64,000 bases of DNA. Source: Siderastrea siderea. Taxonomy: Eukaryota > Cnidaria > Anthozoa > Scleractinia > Rhizangiidae. Within the stretch, counting starts at the first letter, position 1. Every line of letters starts with the position of its first letter. This document shows, one piece after another, positions 50,571 through 63,600 of the stretch. The notes under the pieces are model-generated. The model ran no database searches and was not told the DNA's origin. It saw only the letters and a program-made list of their open reading frames with translations. Location: positions 15,014,142-15,078,141 of the forward strand of contig OZ034975.1 in the NCBI GenBank assembly GCA_964030785.1, written 5' to 3'. Both the position numbers and the translations under genes were made by a program.

Positions 50571-52707
50571 AAACTGACAGCAATGTCATGATCACAGTTA
50601 ACTGCTTAACAAACGAAACGGTTAATCTAATTTAATTCATACAAGGGTAACATGAAACTTGACACAATTGGTGAAAAACGGGACAGCATTACAACTCAAC
50701 AAAAATGCAAAAAACACTAACTGTAATAAGATATTTCAAGCTCTATATAACAAGTAACAAGTAATAAATATACATGTATATAGTCGACTCCCGCTTTCCT
50801 GAAAACTCAGGCGCAATCACAAAATTATTATTTATGAAAGTCGAGGGAAATACATTTTCTTTTAAAGGTATCATTATTCATGTTCAAATCGCAGTAAACG
50901 AAAGGCAAGGTATCGTGACAACAGCTTCTACCCTTGAATGGGATACTAGTCCATCAAAGCATTACCATGGCAGTTTTGGCCAGGACATGTCCCCATTTAT
51001 ACACCTGGTCAGTGTTAGAGAATGTGGAGAAAAGGTTTCTTGCCTATGGACACAATAATCCAATTGCAGAGATGAACCTACAAGTAGCATCGAACCACCA
51101 ACCCTCTAAACTTCTGGGCCCAGTTTTCAAATCAGGTTAAGCAAACCCAGGATTAGCTTCTAATTAAAAATTCACTCTTAATCCACAGCGGCGTGGATTT
51201 CAGTAAAATATTTTATGCTATCCCTCTGGAATGTTCGTATCTTCTCAAACAAATTTAACAGAAACTAGTTACTGTTGTCAGGGGTAGCTCAGTTTGATGG
51301 GCCAGAACAAAAGGCACACACCTTTTGTCTGGATAAATTTTGGCTATGTGCAAGCAACACATAGCCGCTTTAATATTCCAAAATTCACGGCAAAAATTAT
51401 CGACACAATAAAACAAAAGCTACACCCATCAAAGGTGAGGGCAATGAACCGCAACCCTAAGATATAAGGAAACAGAGGGAGGAAAGGACACTGTGGGAGG
51501 AGGTAGGTCAAAATTGTAGCTCCGAAACTCAACAAATTGCTTGAGGCTAGATCGCTAAAAGCACATGGCATACAGGTCTAGAGGGTATACCCATTAACCG
51601 ATTCAAGGATACCCCTAGAGTATTGTCCTTCCCTCACGTGCTCAAAATTGAAGTTAATCAATGACAGCGAGGGATATCATAAAATTTTTATTGTTTGGCC
51701 AATAATGCCTTTCACTTGACAATTTGAGTTTGGCAACTTTTTTTAATTCTCAAGTATAAGCTAGCAGTGGTAACGCTTTTAAACAAAATAATCAGAAATC
51801 GTGGACAATATTGTACCAACTTTGGCGCTAATCAGCTTTCGAACAACCGGCCCCCGATGGAAAAAGTCCGACGCGCTATTAAACCACAACAGCACTACGC
51901 CTAACTACGCACCACTGTCTAACAGTATCCAAGGAAAACGTGTATCACATACAAGATGTCACCTTGGAGACAGCCCAGCAAAACCCAAACCCAAGGAAAA
52001 CGTGTTTCTATACAAGGTAAGAAACGATAACTGCTGTTGGCAGTCTTCTGTACTACAAAACTGTAACGTAAACAACTTTTAAATACATCCCTTAATCTCT
52101 AATATTTTAACCGCCAATGTGCTATATACTACTTGAAAACAATCTTTCCGGGAAAATTTTCCAGCGTATTTTCTAATTCAAACTCACAAATAATAACCAC
52201 AATTTAAACACAACTGTAGCAAAAAAATGTTCTTGTTCTCTCTCACCATAGTTCACGACTACAGGCCAGTTGCATGATCAAATATTATCTCATAATTCTA
52301 ACATGATGACTGAGCAAAAGGTTTCACTACCAACGACTATCATTTTGCAGTAAGTAAATTGAATCTATAAGAACAGATGATTTCCAACCTGAATTGTGGC
52401 TTCCTTCCAAAAAGGTACTTGAATATTTGACAATCCTTTGAACATTGTAAGGAAACTTAAAAATGGTTAAGGTGGTACAAATGTGTTCAATCAAAAGATG
52501 TAACTTTTTGGTGATGTAAAAGGACAAACGGACAGACAGCAGAATCCTTTTGAATGCTATACATCCTATTGAGAGACCAACCTGTTTTCAGTTGGATTAA
52601 TTTCTCCAATTTTTAATAAAGGAAATAAGGTTGCAATTAAACAGTTGTCCTTTCATGTACCCTCAAAATACTTTCCACAACTACATTTTCCCCTATTTTT
52701 CTATATT

Positions 52708-53835
52708 TTAAAAGGCTGAGACAAAGACCTCTTGAGGGCAAATATTTTCCAGAATCATAACTTCATCACTGCCAGTTCTTACAAACCTTGGTCTCGTCAT
52801 ATGTTTATACATGTGGTATAGAATTCCACAATAATTATGGCAATATTCTTGGCACATCCAGCAGGTGAATCTTTCTTTGTCTGTAGCAGAACGTTTGCTG
52901 CAATTATGCCTCTTTAGACTGCTGTCATCATTGAAGCATTTGTCACATAGGTTGCACTTGTGAAGTGAATCATCATGACTTGCTCTGTTGTGATATAGCA
53001 GACTCGACTTCTGACTGAAGCATTTGTCACACTGAGTGCATTTGTATGGTTTCTCACCAGTGTGCACCCTCAGGTGAGTTTTCCAATCTGGTAATTGGTT
53101 GAAACGTTTGTCACATTGAGTACACTTGTACGGTCGCTCACCACTGTGGATCCTCATGTGGATTTTCAATTTCGATGACACACTAAAGCATTTGTCACAT
53201 TGAGTACACTTGTACGGTCTCTCACCACTGTGAATCCTCATGTGGTTTTTCAGATCTGATGACCGTCTAAAACATTTGTCACATTGAGTACACTTGTACG
53301 GTTTCTCACCACTGTGTATCCTCATGTGTATTTTCAGATCTGATGACAGTCTAAAACATTTGTCACATTGAGAACCCTTGTACGGTCTCTCACCACTGTG
53401 AATCCTCATATGGATTTTCAAATATGATGGCAGTTTAAAACATTTGTCACATTGAGTACATTTGTATGACTTTTCATTACTGTGTGTCCTCAGGTGACTT
53501 CTCAAAGTTGATGAGTGGTTAAAGCATTTGTCACATTGATTACATTTGAAAGGCTTTTCACCACTGTGAATCCTCGTGTGTTTTTTCAGATGTGATGAAT
53601 CTCTAAAACATTTGTCACATTGAGTACACTTGTACGGTTTCTCACCACTGTGAATCCTCATGTGTACTTTCAGATCCGATGAGCGTTTAAGACATTTGTC
53701 ACAATGACTACACATGTACGGTTTCTCACCACTGTGTATCATCAGGTGGCTTTTCAGCTTTGACTGGTAATCAAAACTCTTTTTGCAGGTGTTACATTTG
53801 AAAGGTTTCCCTCCAGTATTCTTCTCAACATTCAT
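52708..53835 (-). CDS. C2H2 zinc-finger protein, 12 fingers
   Basis: 375 residues open from ATG 53835. Fingers 1-10 are TGEKP-type linked tandem repeats ([23 protein letters not shown]). Finger 6 has Gly for its second Cys region (YKGSQCDKC), so it lacks a ligand. Finger 11 ends in His...Cys, and finger 12 (CWMCQEYC...HMYKH) is divergent. It should be a nuclear DNA-binding protein. An upstream exon cannot be excluded because the first residues are already near finger 1. No KRAB- or SCAN-like domain is visible. A broken paralogue is at 19190-20131. Confidence 0.88.
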   Translation of the reverse strand: MNVEKNTGGKPFKCNTCKKSFDYQSKLKSHLMIHSGEKPYMCSHCDKCLKRSSDLKVHMRIHSGEKPYKCTQCDKCFRDSSHLKKHTRIHSGEKPFKCNQCDKCFNHSSTLRSHLRTHSNEKSYKCTQCDKCFKLPSYLKIHMRIHSGERPYKGSQCDKCFRLSSDLKIHMRIHSGEKPYKCTQCDKCFRRSSDLKNHMRIHSGERPYKCTQCDKCFSVSSKLKIHMRIHSGERPYKCTQCDKRFNQLPDWKTHLRVHTGEKPYKCTQCDKCFSQKSSLLYHNRASHDDSLHKCNLCDKCFNDDSSLKRHNCSKRSATDKERFTCWMCQEYCHNYCGILYHMYKHMTRPRFVRTGSDEVMILENICPQEVFVSAF

Positions 53836-53873
53836 GTCTCATATATCTTGAAGGAAATAACAGCCATGCCATT

Positions 53874-55289
53874 GGGTGGTTCCAGAAAATATCCATACCC
53901 ATACCACGGGCGGCATCTCGGAATCCCGAAGGGGAGGGGGGGTTACGTCGACTAGAATTCCGAGGACATGGGGGGGGGGGGCTCATTGGACTGGAATTCC
54001 AAAGGCATGGGGGCTTTTCAGGAGAGTAACTTCCAGTTTGGTGTAGCTAAGTCTCTTCAAGAAAAACTCGTCAAAAACGACTTATCTAAGGAAGATGATT
54101 CACTCGTAAACACGAGACACGTTCAACTCAATTAACATGCTGGAGACACATTTCAATGGTCATGGTCGTTTATGCGAACATGACGGCTGAAAGCTGTTCA
54201 CTTGCCAGTAGATCAGTCACAAAAGCGATCGTAGGCTTTTCTTCGATGTTTTGCTCCAATACAATGCTGTAGATCCCAGCAAAGGGTTTTCAGCCCCTAT
54301 ATTAAAGCAGATATCATCGAGACACATGCGAAATTGTTGCGTTACATACCATGCGACGTTCATTGAAAAGGTCAGATTTCACGCGTTATGCAAATTTGAT
54401 GCGCTTTTGATCAGGCTACATTCACTATTTTGTACAAATTCTTTTAAAGTTGTCATTGACTTTGAATTTCAATGTGAGTTTCATTTACTATTTCAATTTT
54501 AATCGAAGGATAAAGTGCGGGGAAAAAGTTTGATTTGTTCTCGCGCAATTTATTTGAGGCCGCAGTACAGTATGCAAATTGCGTTCACTGTAAACTAAAA
54601 ATAATTGCAGGAAAAAAGCTTGCTACTTTACTCTAATTCTTTTCCTAACATCATAACCTTCGATTTTTAAAATAGGTTGCATTCAACAGTTTCGCTTTTG
54701 ACGGCAGGTTTGAGTCTGGCAAGCGCAATTATGAATTGCCATTTTCAATTCTGAAAATTTTAGCTTTGTTGTTAAAATTTTACGTCGCATTCGGCACGCA
54801 AATTATTCACGGCAACCCTCGACACCAAAAACTATAGACACACGTTTAAACATTGGACCAAGCGTTGGAATGACTTCAAAACCGTTTGAGTTTTCTAATG
54901 TTTAACGGATTATCGGTAGTGTACGTTTTGCCGTGGAAGGTTACAATGTAAAATATCACTCAGTCAGCCGCTGTTTGTTATCACACAAACGTTGATTGTT
55001 TGCTGTGCTGAATGTACGTCTTTTTCTTTCGGAGGGAGCGAAAGGATTAATTTCCGTTTAATAAAGGTGTCTGGAATATAGAGCGAGCTTTTCAAATCAG
55101 TTGGAAGAAAAAAGCAGCAATTCCTAAAGGGGGTTTGAATGATTATGGAATTCCAAAGGCATGGGGGGGTAGAACGGTTTGGAATTCCGAGGGCAAGGGG
55201 GGTTGAGCATTTTGGAATTTCCTAAGGCAAGGGGGGTCTAGGTGAAGATGCCGCCCGTGGTAGGGTATGGATATTTTCTGGAATCACCC
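53874..55289. mobile_element. hAT-like non-autonomous transposon, 1.4 kb
   Basis: Inverted ends of about 43 bp (GGGTG(G/A)TTCCAGAAAAT, then ACCACGGGCGGCATC). Flanked by ATGCCATT (53866-53873) and ATCCCATT (55290-55297), an 8-bp duplication with one change. Duplication copy 1 has the single site CTATCCCATTAAG near 20173. No transposase frame. Confidence 0.8.
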
Positions 55290-55491
55290 ATCCCATTAGG
55301 AAGCAAAAAAAAACACATCAAACATAATTTCTCTTTAACAAACAACTGCAAGTTCATTCACTGCTTTTGCCTTAAAGGACAATAGTAACCTAAAACATGC
55401 TGAGTTTACTTAAATCTTAATTTTCTGTAAAATAGACTGTTGTTAGTGCACATTAAATTGGAATAAGTGGGCGAAGAGCCACCTTGTGTTA

Positions 55492-55493
<2 letters not shown>

Positions 55494-55555
<62 letters not shown>

Positions 55556-55556
55556 C
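55494..55556. repeat. (TTA)n microsatellite
   Basis: About 20 uninterrupted TTA units. Confidence 0.95.
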
Positions 55557-55586
55557 ACTATTTTAAGTGGTTTGAACCCAGGAGTC

Positions 55587-56577
55587 ATTATCATAATTCG
55601 GTAAATTGTGATCATCCGGGTGAGTGTAGTCCTGAGAAGGACTGTTTGAGGTGGCATTGACTGACGTTTCGACAACCTGAGCAAAAGTCATCACCAGAGT
55701 CAAGTGAACTGTGAATCGTCAGTAGATGTTTTAAGTCTCTGGTCGTTGTCCTGATTGGTCGACGATCTCGTGATGTTATTGGTCGTCTGTCAGTTGAGCC
55801 ATGATGTTACTGGTTGTGAAGACTGTTAAACGTGACTGGTGTGTTTTGATCCCTCTTTGTTAGTCAAATGTCCGTTGGTCTATTGTTAGTCAAGTAAGTC
55901 GGTTTGTCTATTGTTTGTCTATCTTGTTATTGTCGGCAATCATTCATTTGTAAGGTGCAGGTAACTGTTGGCAACGGTTCAGTGGTGTTTGTTCTAAGTT
56001 AGTAAACCAGCTTTCCAGAGTGATTCGTTGATAGTAGTCCATACTGTAGGTAACGCATTCAGCAGAGTCCCAGTCGATTCTGTGGTTTGTTTTTGAATGC
56101 GTTACCTACAGAATCGACTGGGACTCTGTAGGTAATGCAGTCAGCAGAGTCCCAGTCGATTCTGTGGTTTGTTTTTTAACGCGTTACCTACCAAACCATT
56201 GCCAACACCAGTTACCTGCACCTTACAAACTACTGATTGCCAACAACAACAAGACAGACAAACAACAGACAAACCAACTTATTTGACCAACAATAGACCA
56301 ATGGACATTTGACTAACAAAAGACGGATCAAAATGCACCAATCACGTTTAACAGTCTTCACAGCCAATAACATCACGGCTTAACTCAGACAGACGACCAA
56401 TAACATCATGAGATTGTCGACCAATCAGGACAACGACCAGAGACTTAAAACATCTGCTGACGATTCACAGTTCACTTGACTCTGATGATGACTGCCGCTC
56501 AGCTTGTCGAAACGTCAGTCAATGTCACCTCAAACAGTCCTTCTCAGGACTACACTCGCAGAATTTACCGAATGATG
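55587..56577. repeat. Long foldback element, arms about 380 bp
   Basis: ATTCGGTAAATT and GTGTAGTCCTGAGAAGGACTG at the left are mirrored at the right end (56529-56577). The homology continues through GACGTTTCGAC and TTGGTCGAC boxes to a centre with duplicated CAGAGTCCCAGTCGATTCTG blocks. An (ATG)n run follows at 56572-56600. Confidence 0.8.
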
Positions 56578-56965
56578 ATGATGATGATGATGATGATGAT
56601 TAAATCTGGAATTATTCTTCTGTCCTAGACACTGCTTATATTCAATGTCATGTGCAATTAGGTACAAAATCAAAAACATTACCTTTAAAAAGTAACATTT
56701 TCAGTATTTTCAAATTTCAGTTTAATTTGCTTTTGAGATGTTGTGAGAAAGAGTTCAGTTTTCTACACTCAGTAGGACAGCAGAAGCAACAGGGAAATTT
56801 ACTTGCACAGATAAAACTATGCTAATAATGTTCAAAACAAAACCTTTCAGCTAGTATTTGTTGTGCTTTTCAATAACATGGCTACTATGAAGTTCAAAAT
56901 GCAGCATTAACATCAGCTGTGAAACATTACAGCACTGAAAAACATAATTATAAGAAACACAATCC

Positions 56966-57076
56966 AGAAGCCCAAACTTAAAATTTGTCCTGACGTAATG
57001 AACAAAATTAATATTATCAAGAAGCCCAAACTTAAAATTTGTCCTGACGTAATGAACAAAATTTATATTATCAAGT
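56966..57076. repeat. 54-bp tandem duplication
   Basis: GAAGCCCAAACTTAAAATTT...ATTATCAA occurs twice in a row with one base changed. Confidence 0.9.
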
Positions 57077-57319
57077 GACTGATGTTGAATGCACAGTCGA
57101 ACAACTGTAAGCCACAAATTTAATTTCTTATTTCAAAACTGTGTAGCAATTGCATGATTCAACCGATCACTGGGTGCTGCAACATAAAACTGTTCAATTT
57201 GAAAGCCAAATAAATCTTAGCCAAAACCCTACTCAATCGAAGCTCTCCTTCTGACCAGCTCTAGATACAACCAGCACTGTGAAACCCCTTTGAATTGTCA
57301 CTTAAACTCTGTAATTGAA

Positions 57320-57722
57320 AGCTCTCGTAAGCGACCGCGACCACTTTTGCGCATAACTGGCTGGTCTTTTCCTTTGTTTTTAAGTTCATGTAAGCCACCA
57401 CTCAGTCAACACTTTTATCAAAGCATTCACTTCTCCCTTTAATCAAATTTAGAGTAATACAAAACAAGCGCTATAATGGTTCTTTGGCCCTTACATATGC
57501 AAACCTCTCCTGTGATAGGCAACAAAAAAACTTTAAGATATTGTTAATACAACACTATTGGCAACCAACACCACATGCAAAGCTTTTTGCTAAAAGCTCT
57601 CGTAAGTGATCTCCCTCTATTGTTTTATTAGATGGTCGTTTACAAGTGCCCTTTTCTCATAAGCAACCAGCTCTATTTGTGAGCACTTTTCTGAAATCCC
57701 AAGGCGGTCGCTTACAAGAGCT
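57320..57722. repeat. MITE with inverted ends
   Basis: AAGCTCTCGTAAGCGACCGC at the left and GCGGTCGCTTACAAGAGCTT at the right; about 400 bp. Confidence 0.65.
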
Positions 57723-58234
57723 TCGACTGTATATATGGAACTCCTTTATAACCAACACATTTTCCGTCCCTTTTCCCCCTCCTACCCCTGGGAAAATCCA
57801 GCCCTTGTGGCCCACAGGCTTTCACATGGTCTTCTTCTGGGAGTAGGGGGTAGGGCAAATCGAAACAACTTAATAACTCCCTGTGCAAGGAATATTTATG
57901 GCTTGATACAACGGGCAAGTCTATATGTTTTGCAGGTAATTTTTGATCAGTTTGTAAACAAATTGTTGCAGAAAAAATACCCTGTCTTTTACATATAGGA
58001 ATATTAGCAATTCGAAGTGAATTGTTGGATACGTTTTGACTAAAATTAGTCATTGTGTTAAAAGTATAACGACTTTTCCGCCTGAAATTGGCCATTTCAT
58101 AATCTAAATTCAGAGGTCCCATCCTGATTTTCAATTACTAACCATACGGCGTACATACAATTGAAAGCAACTTGTAAAGCATAATCAGTTCGAAAACCCA
58201 AATCAACGATAATGAAAAGCACAGATAGCAAACA

Positions 58235-58631
58235 CAAAAGACAGTCTTCGGATGAATCAGGGCAGAAATTAAATCAACAATAAAAAAAGTGACGCTTAAT
58301 ATCAAAAACATAGTCATAACTTGACACATGCAAAACCATCTCGAAACGCGATCACGAAACAGAATGTAACACTGAAATTCAAACGCTTCTTGTCTACGTA
58401 GATTATCAATCTAATGTCTTCACTTAACCTACCTCGTGTGTAGAAACACAGCACAAATGAAAACAGAAAATCCAGCGCTGCTTTTTCAACCACACCGTGT
58501 CAAGCACATAGATATCGCATCGCAAAACTCAATCACGTGACATTCTGTGTAAGAGAGCTCGTGTGATCCCTACCCCTCCCTGGAGGAGTTCTCCTTCGGA
58601 ATTTAGTGACGGTGGTGTGCAGCTAATGCGT
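58235..58631. repeat. Dispersed repeat related to 47620-48012
   Basis: See the shared blocks listed for 47620-48012; the homology resumes after the insertion, at 59500-59550. Confidence 0.7.
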
Positions 58632-59483
58632 GGTTCAATTTTACCTGTTACCATCCCCCCCCCCCGAGCAACCCTGGGGACAAGTCCAGCCCTTCGGTCC
58701 CGGGGGTGGGGAATTGTCTGAAGCTGTCTTGTCCCGGGGGGAGGGGGTGGGGCAAATCGAAAATAAATTCTTGTTGTTCTCGTGAGGTACGTCACTTCTC
58801 GGTTGACGCCGGACCGCGTGGAGAAGACTGCCTATTTCCAGGGAGCATCTCTAGAATTTGTAGCAGACTGGTTAGAGAAGAATAACCTCTCAAAATTAAA
58901 ATCTGTATTCGAAGTTGCTTTTATTTTAAATTGTTAAACGGTTGTGCGTTTGATGCGTACTCGAATGGATGGCGTTCGTCACAAACAAAGAAATATTTCT
59001 TCAGCGTATTTATGTATATATCAAGACAACTTAAATAGACTCTGTATGAAAACGGATGCACAGCTTTATATTAAACAGAGGTCTCAGTCCAGCGTTCATT
59101 CTTATGAAACAAGCTAAGAAAAACTCCTCTAAAATGCTGCCATCAATTTGTTCACGGGCCTCTTGTGCGTATGTGCTATATTTAGAATAAATCACGTGGC
59201 GAAGACCATTTCTTTACTCGCTAGCCGTATGCCAGTTTGGTTAGAGGTTTTTCTTCAGTTTTCCTTTTCAAAACGTCTGTTTTTTCTATTGAACTGAAAT
59301 CAATATCGTAATCTATGTTTTGTACACAAAACAACGTATTTGTGGTCGATGAGGAGTCCCTGGGGTGGGGAATTGTCTCTTTCTGCGTGCCCGGGGGTGG
59401 GGAATAGACCGCCAAGTGAGAACAAAATTGCAAATTCCCGTGGGCATGTCCGGGGGTGGGATGGGAAAAGGTAGAATTGAACC
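58632..59483. mobile_element. G/C-rich inverted-repeat element, 0.85 kb
   Basis: Ends GGTTCAATTTTACCT and AGGTAGAATTGAACC, followed inwards by CCATCCCCC and GGGGTGGGATGG boxes. Flanks are ATGCGT and ATGCAT, a possible 6-bp duplication. No coding capacity seen. Related to 42371-43290. Confidence 0.65.
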
Positions 59484-59648
59484 ATGCATAACAGATTGAG
59501 TACCCTAACGCTATTCGGCCTCAAATATGTGACTTATCATGCCCTATTTAGGCGGCACACGTGCCTAGGCACGTCCGGCCGACTCATAAAATGCAACACG
59601 CATTCCTGGTTCCATTCCGCGCGGCCTCTGAACAATCTAGCAAGGGGG

Positions 59649-59686
<38 letters not shown>

Positions 59687-59718
59687 ACGTGAAACACAAA
59701 ATTTTGCATTTATGAACC

Positions 59719-59872
59719 GAGTTGATAAGGTAAATTGGCCACCGTAAAGAGGTTGAAAGCTGACGTTTCGAGCGTTAGCCCTTCGTCAGAGCAAATTTGC
59801 TCTGACGAAGGGCTAACGCTCGAAACGTCAGCTTTCAATCTCTTTACGGTGGCCAATCTACCTTATCAACTC
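59719..59872. repeat. Near-perfect 154-bp palindrome
   Basis: Arms GAGTTGATAAGGTA...GACGTTTCGAGCGTTAGC with a centre at GCAAATTTGC (59791-59800). Only two mismatches are seen between arms. Confidence 0.9.
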
Positions 59873-60408
59873 AGTTGATAAATCCAAAATTCTCTGAACA
59901 ATCTGCCTTGTTTGTTTGTTTGTTTTTTTTTTTGGGGGGGGGTGTAATTTGTTTAATTTTTTTTTTTGCAAGAACACAATACAGTACTTAGGATACATTA
60001 CCAACAGTCACTTAACTTACAAAAAGGAATACAGTACTTACAATACATTACTCACAGTAACTTACTTACAATACACGTTACAGTACTTACAATATATTAC
60101 TTACAATAGCTTGAATACTGTACACGTTACGAAAAAATTAAATACAAAGCAAATAGTTGTTAACTAAAAGTGAAGAAGACCAACTAGATATAACAAGGTT
60201 ATTTTCAACTGAGTGCTCATGACATGTACAGCTACCAACTTTTCCCATTTTTTAAAATGGGTAGTGAGTTTATTCCTCTCCCTCGCAAAATGGAGTTCGA
60301 TGTTCTAAACACGTCTTATCCTGGCAATAAAACCTCTCAATGAGGATAAGCTTCCATGACATTTCCTTACATAAATGTAATATTTACCTAATAACAGAAT
60401 GTGATTAA

Positions 60409-60618
60409 ATAAATGTAAAGAAGATCCTCGCAGTTATTAACGCAACTTACGCAGTTGCGAAAAGAAAGCCTGAAAAAATCAGGCTTGCCGGCAAGCCTGA
60501 TTTTTTCAGGCTTTCTTTTCGCAACTGCATAAGTTGCGTTAATAACTGCGAGGATCTTCTTTACATTTATTTCTTCATTCCGCAGTTCAAATATATGAAC
60601 TTCATATATTCATAATTT
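60409..60618. repeat. 210-bp palindromic insertion with 14-bp flanking duplication
   Basis: Palindrome 60409-60572 with its centre at GCCGGC (one or two mismatches). CAGAATGTGATTAA occurs directly before (60395-60408) and after (60619-60632) the insert. Nested in the LINE 3' UTR. Confidence 0.8.
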
Positions 60619-60687
60619 CAGAATGTGATTAATTATTAAGAAGTCTTCCGTTTTTTCAAAATTCCCTAAAAACAAACCTATCTCATT

Positions 60688-63600
60688 TCAGGATTCTATA
60701 ATGATGTTATTATCTTTCAGCCAGGACAAGACGTCTTTCCAAAATTCAGAAGACACTTTACAACGGGAGAGTAAATGTTCGATGGATTCTGATTCTTCAT
60801 TGCAAAACGTACAATTAGGGGATTGCGAAAGGCCAAAGCCAAATAATTTATCATTTGTAAAGACAATGTTGTTAAGAATTTTGTATTGAAATTCTCTCAG
60901 TTTGGAATCAAGTGTAGTACGGAAAGGGAGAGAGTAAACCTTTTCCCAGTTAATGGATGTCTCTGAGTACTTGTCTGTTAATTTTTGTTGAGCTGTCGGA
61001 GGAGTTTGTTTTTTGCGCAAAAAAGAGTCGTATATCCGTTTAGAGGTGGCATCAGAGATAGGGACAGAGCCACAGTTTAGTTTAATATATGGTGTGCAAG
61101 GGAGGGGTTTTATTTCATTTGTACAGGCAGAAGGTCTAATAATCGTTTTCCAATCCGATGGAAGAGAGTGAACGACTCCCATAATAAAGAAACGTTGTTC
61201 AGGAGAGATCGGCACATAGGGGTCTTCGTGCAAGAAAAGATTGTTATCCGTAATAAGGTCGCCCACCTTTACGATTCCTAAGTTAACTAGATCATTTCTA
61301 TAGACAGACTTTTTATCAATGCAGATAAACTAATTGTTCCAAATGATCTCGTTCATAATATCATTAAAAGTGACAGGCGTACTACTATTTAAACCTGACC
61401 ATGCGTCAAAACATTCTTTGTAATATTTCGGGAGCTGAGTTTTTAATTTGACGGTGTCAAAGTTGCAATGCAGAACTAGACTCCCACCAACAGGTAAAAT
61501 ACAACTGTTTAAAATCGATTTCCAAGTACTTGGGTAGTCTTCGAAGAATTTCTTTAAACAAATGACACGTCTAGCACTGACCACAGACTCGATCTCCAGC
61601 ATCTTCAGCCCGCCTTTATCAATATCTGAAATGAGCGCACAGCGCTTAACTTTATCTTTTCCATTCCAAATAAAGTTGTAGAAGATCGAATTAGCTTCTT
61701 TAACAAGGTCACTGGATATCGGAATTACTGATGCTCTGAACATTTACTTAGGAATTGCGAAAGTTTTAATAATTTGGATTTTGCCCAAAAGAGATAAGTT
61801 CCTCCATTTCCACATGTTGATTGATTTTTTAATAGATTTTAATGTTTGTAGGAAATTTAAGTCGTTCCTCTGTTTTTCGTCATAACCAAAATAAACTCCC
61901 AAGATCTTAATAATTTCACAAACCCTATGGTTATTAAAATCCTTCTCGTGTAGAATACTATTACCAAGTGCTAAAATCTCCGTTTTATCGTGATTCACAC
62001 GCAAACCAGAGCATGATCGAAAGGATTCCAGAATAGCAAAGAGGGAAGCATAAGATTCCTTGTCTCGTAAAAACAGGTCATATCATCCGCAAATAAAGAA
62101 AGTTTAGTAGTTTCTCCTCCTATTTTAAATCCTTTGATTCAATCGTCATTTCTAATCTTGATAGTTAGAGTTTCTAACGCAATGATGAAGAGATACGGTG
62201 AAAGTGGATCGCCTTGGCGGACTCCTCTGCTTAACGTGAAGGGGCCTGTTGTAAAACCATTGTTCATTACACAACTTTTTACGTTTTTGTACAATGTTCG
62301 AATCCACTGAATAAAAGAAGGGCCAAAATTAAACTTGCGTAGTGTTCTTATTAAAAAATTGAGATTAAGCGTGTCAAAAGCCTTTTCAAAATCAATAGCT
62401 ACTAAAATTCCGGGTAGATCCTTCTCTTTAGTATACTCCATCAAATCATCAATTGTTCTGATTGCGTCAAAAATAGATCTTCCTTTAACAAACGTGTTTT
62501 GGTTAGAGTGTATTATTTCGGGTAAAACCTTTTCCAAACGTTTTGCCAGCGTTTTAGAAGCTATCTTCGCATCAACATTAATCAAGGATATGGGGCGCCA
62601 GTTTCTAATCATCCTTTTATCCTTTCCTTTCTTTTCTATTAAGGTTATTATGGCTTGTTTCTGTGAATTCGAAAGCTCTCCAAACTCAAAGGCGTAGTTC
62701 AGACTGTCTACTAATAGCCTTTCGAACAAGGGCCAGAATGCCAGGTAGAATTCAATTGCCGGGAGCTTTATTTTTTGGAAAGGTTCCCAACACACTGAAA
62801 CATTCACTGTATCCTAATTTCCCTTCACAAATTTCCTCGAGTCATTAGCTAATGCTGGAAATCCCCTAGAGTTATCTAAAAACATGGAGGTGGCTGAATC
62901 TGATGGGCAACTGCTGCCATCGTAAAGGTCAGCATAAAATGATTCCAGCTCATCCATAATTTTTTGGGGGTTGTTAGTTAGTTTTCCATCCCTGGTAAAT
63001 ATTTTACGGACACTGCTCTTCTTCTTGTTTGATTTTTCTAAATTCAAGAAATATTTGTTGTTTTTTTCACCCAGCTCGTACCAGGTTGCACGAGAGCGAA
63101 TAATAGCCCCTTGTGTGATGTAGTCGTACAACTGGTCGTATTCTGCTTGTAGGCATTCTAGCTCATCTAAGTTTTCTTTAGAAGGGTTGTTATCGCATTT
63201 AGTAGTGCAATCTCTTAAACTTTCTTCTAGATGCTTTACTTTTTCTCTTTTTTTACGAGCCTTGGCTTTACTAAAGGTAATTTTTCGCTGTCGTATTTTG
63301 TATTTAATTAGGTCCCATAGGACTCGTTTATCATTAACTTCTTTAAATTCTCCTAACCCGTTTTTATATTCTGAGCGGAGAAGGTTGCAGTACTCTTGGT
63401 CATTAATAAGAGTAGAGTTAAATTTCCAAAAACCTGGTCCCGTTCGTTTCCATCAAGGCCGTTAATTGACAGTGCAATGGCGGAGTGATCCGATTTAATT
63501 GCGGTTATTATTTCTACTGACTCAACATCTTCTTGTAAGTCGTTGCTGATTAGCCAGTAATCTAAGCGTCTTTGTATTAGTGGCGATTTTTGACGCCAAG

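Larger units (their letters stand above)
50570..56880. repeat. Segmental duplication, copy 2
   Basis: Direct-orientation partner of 16740-20670, longer because of the insertions at 53874-55289 and about 55490-56600. The zinc-finger gene is open in this copy. Confidence 0.85.
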
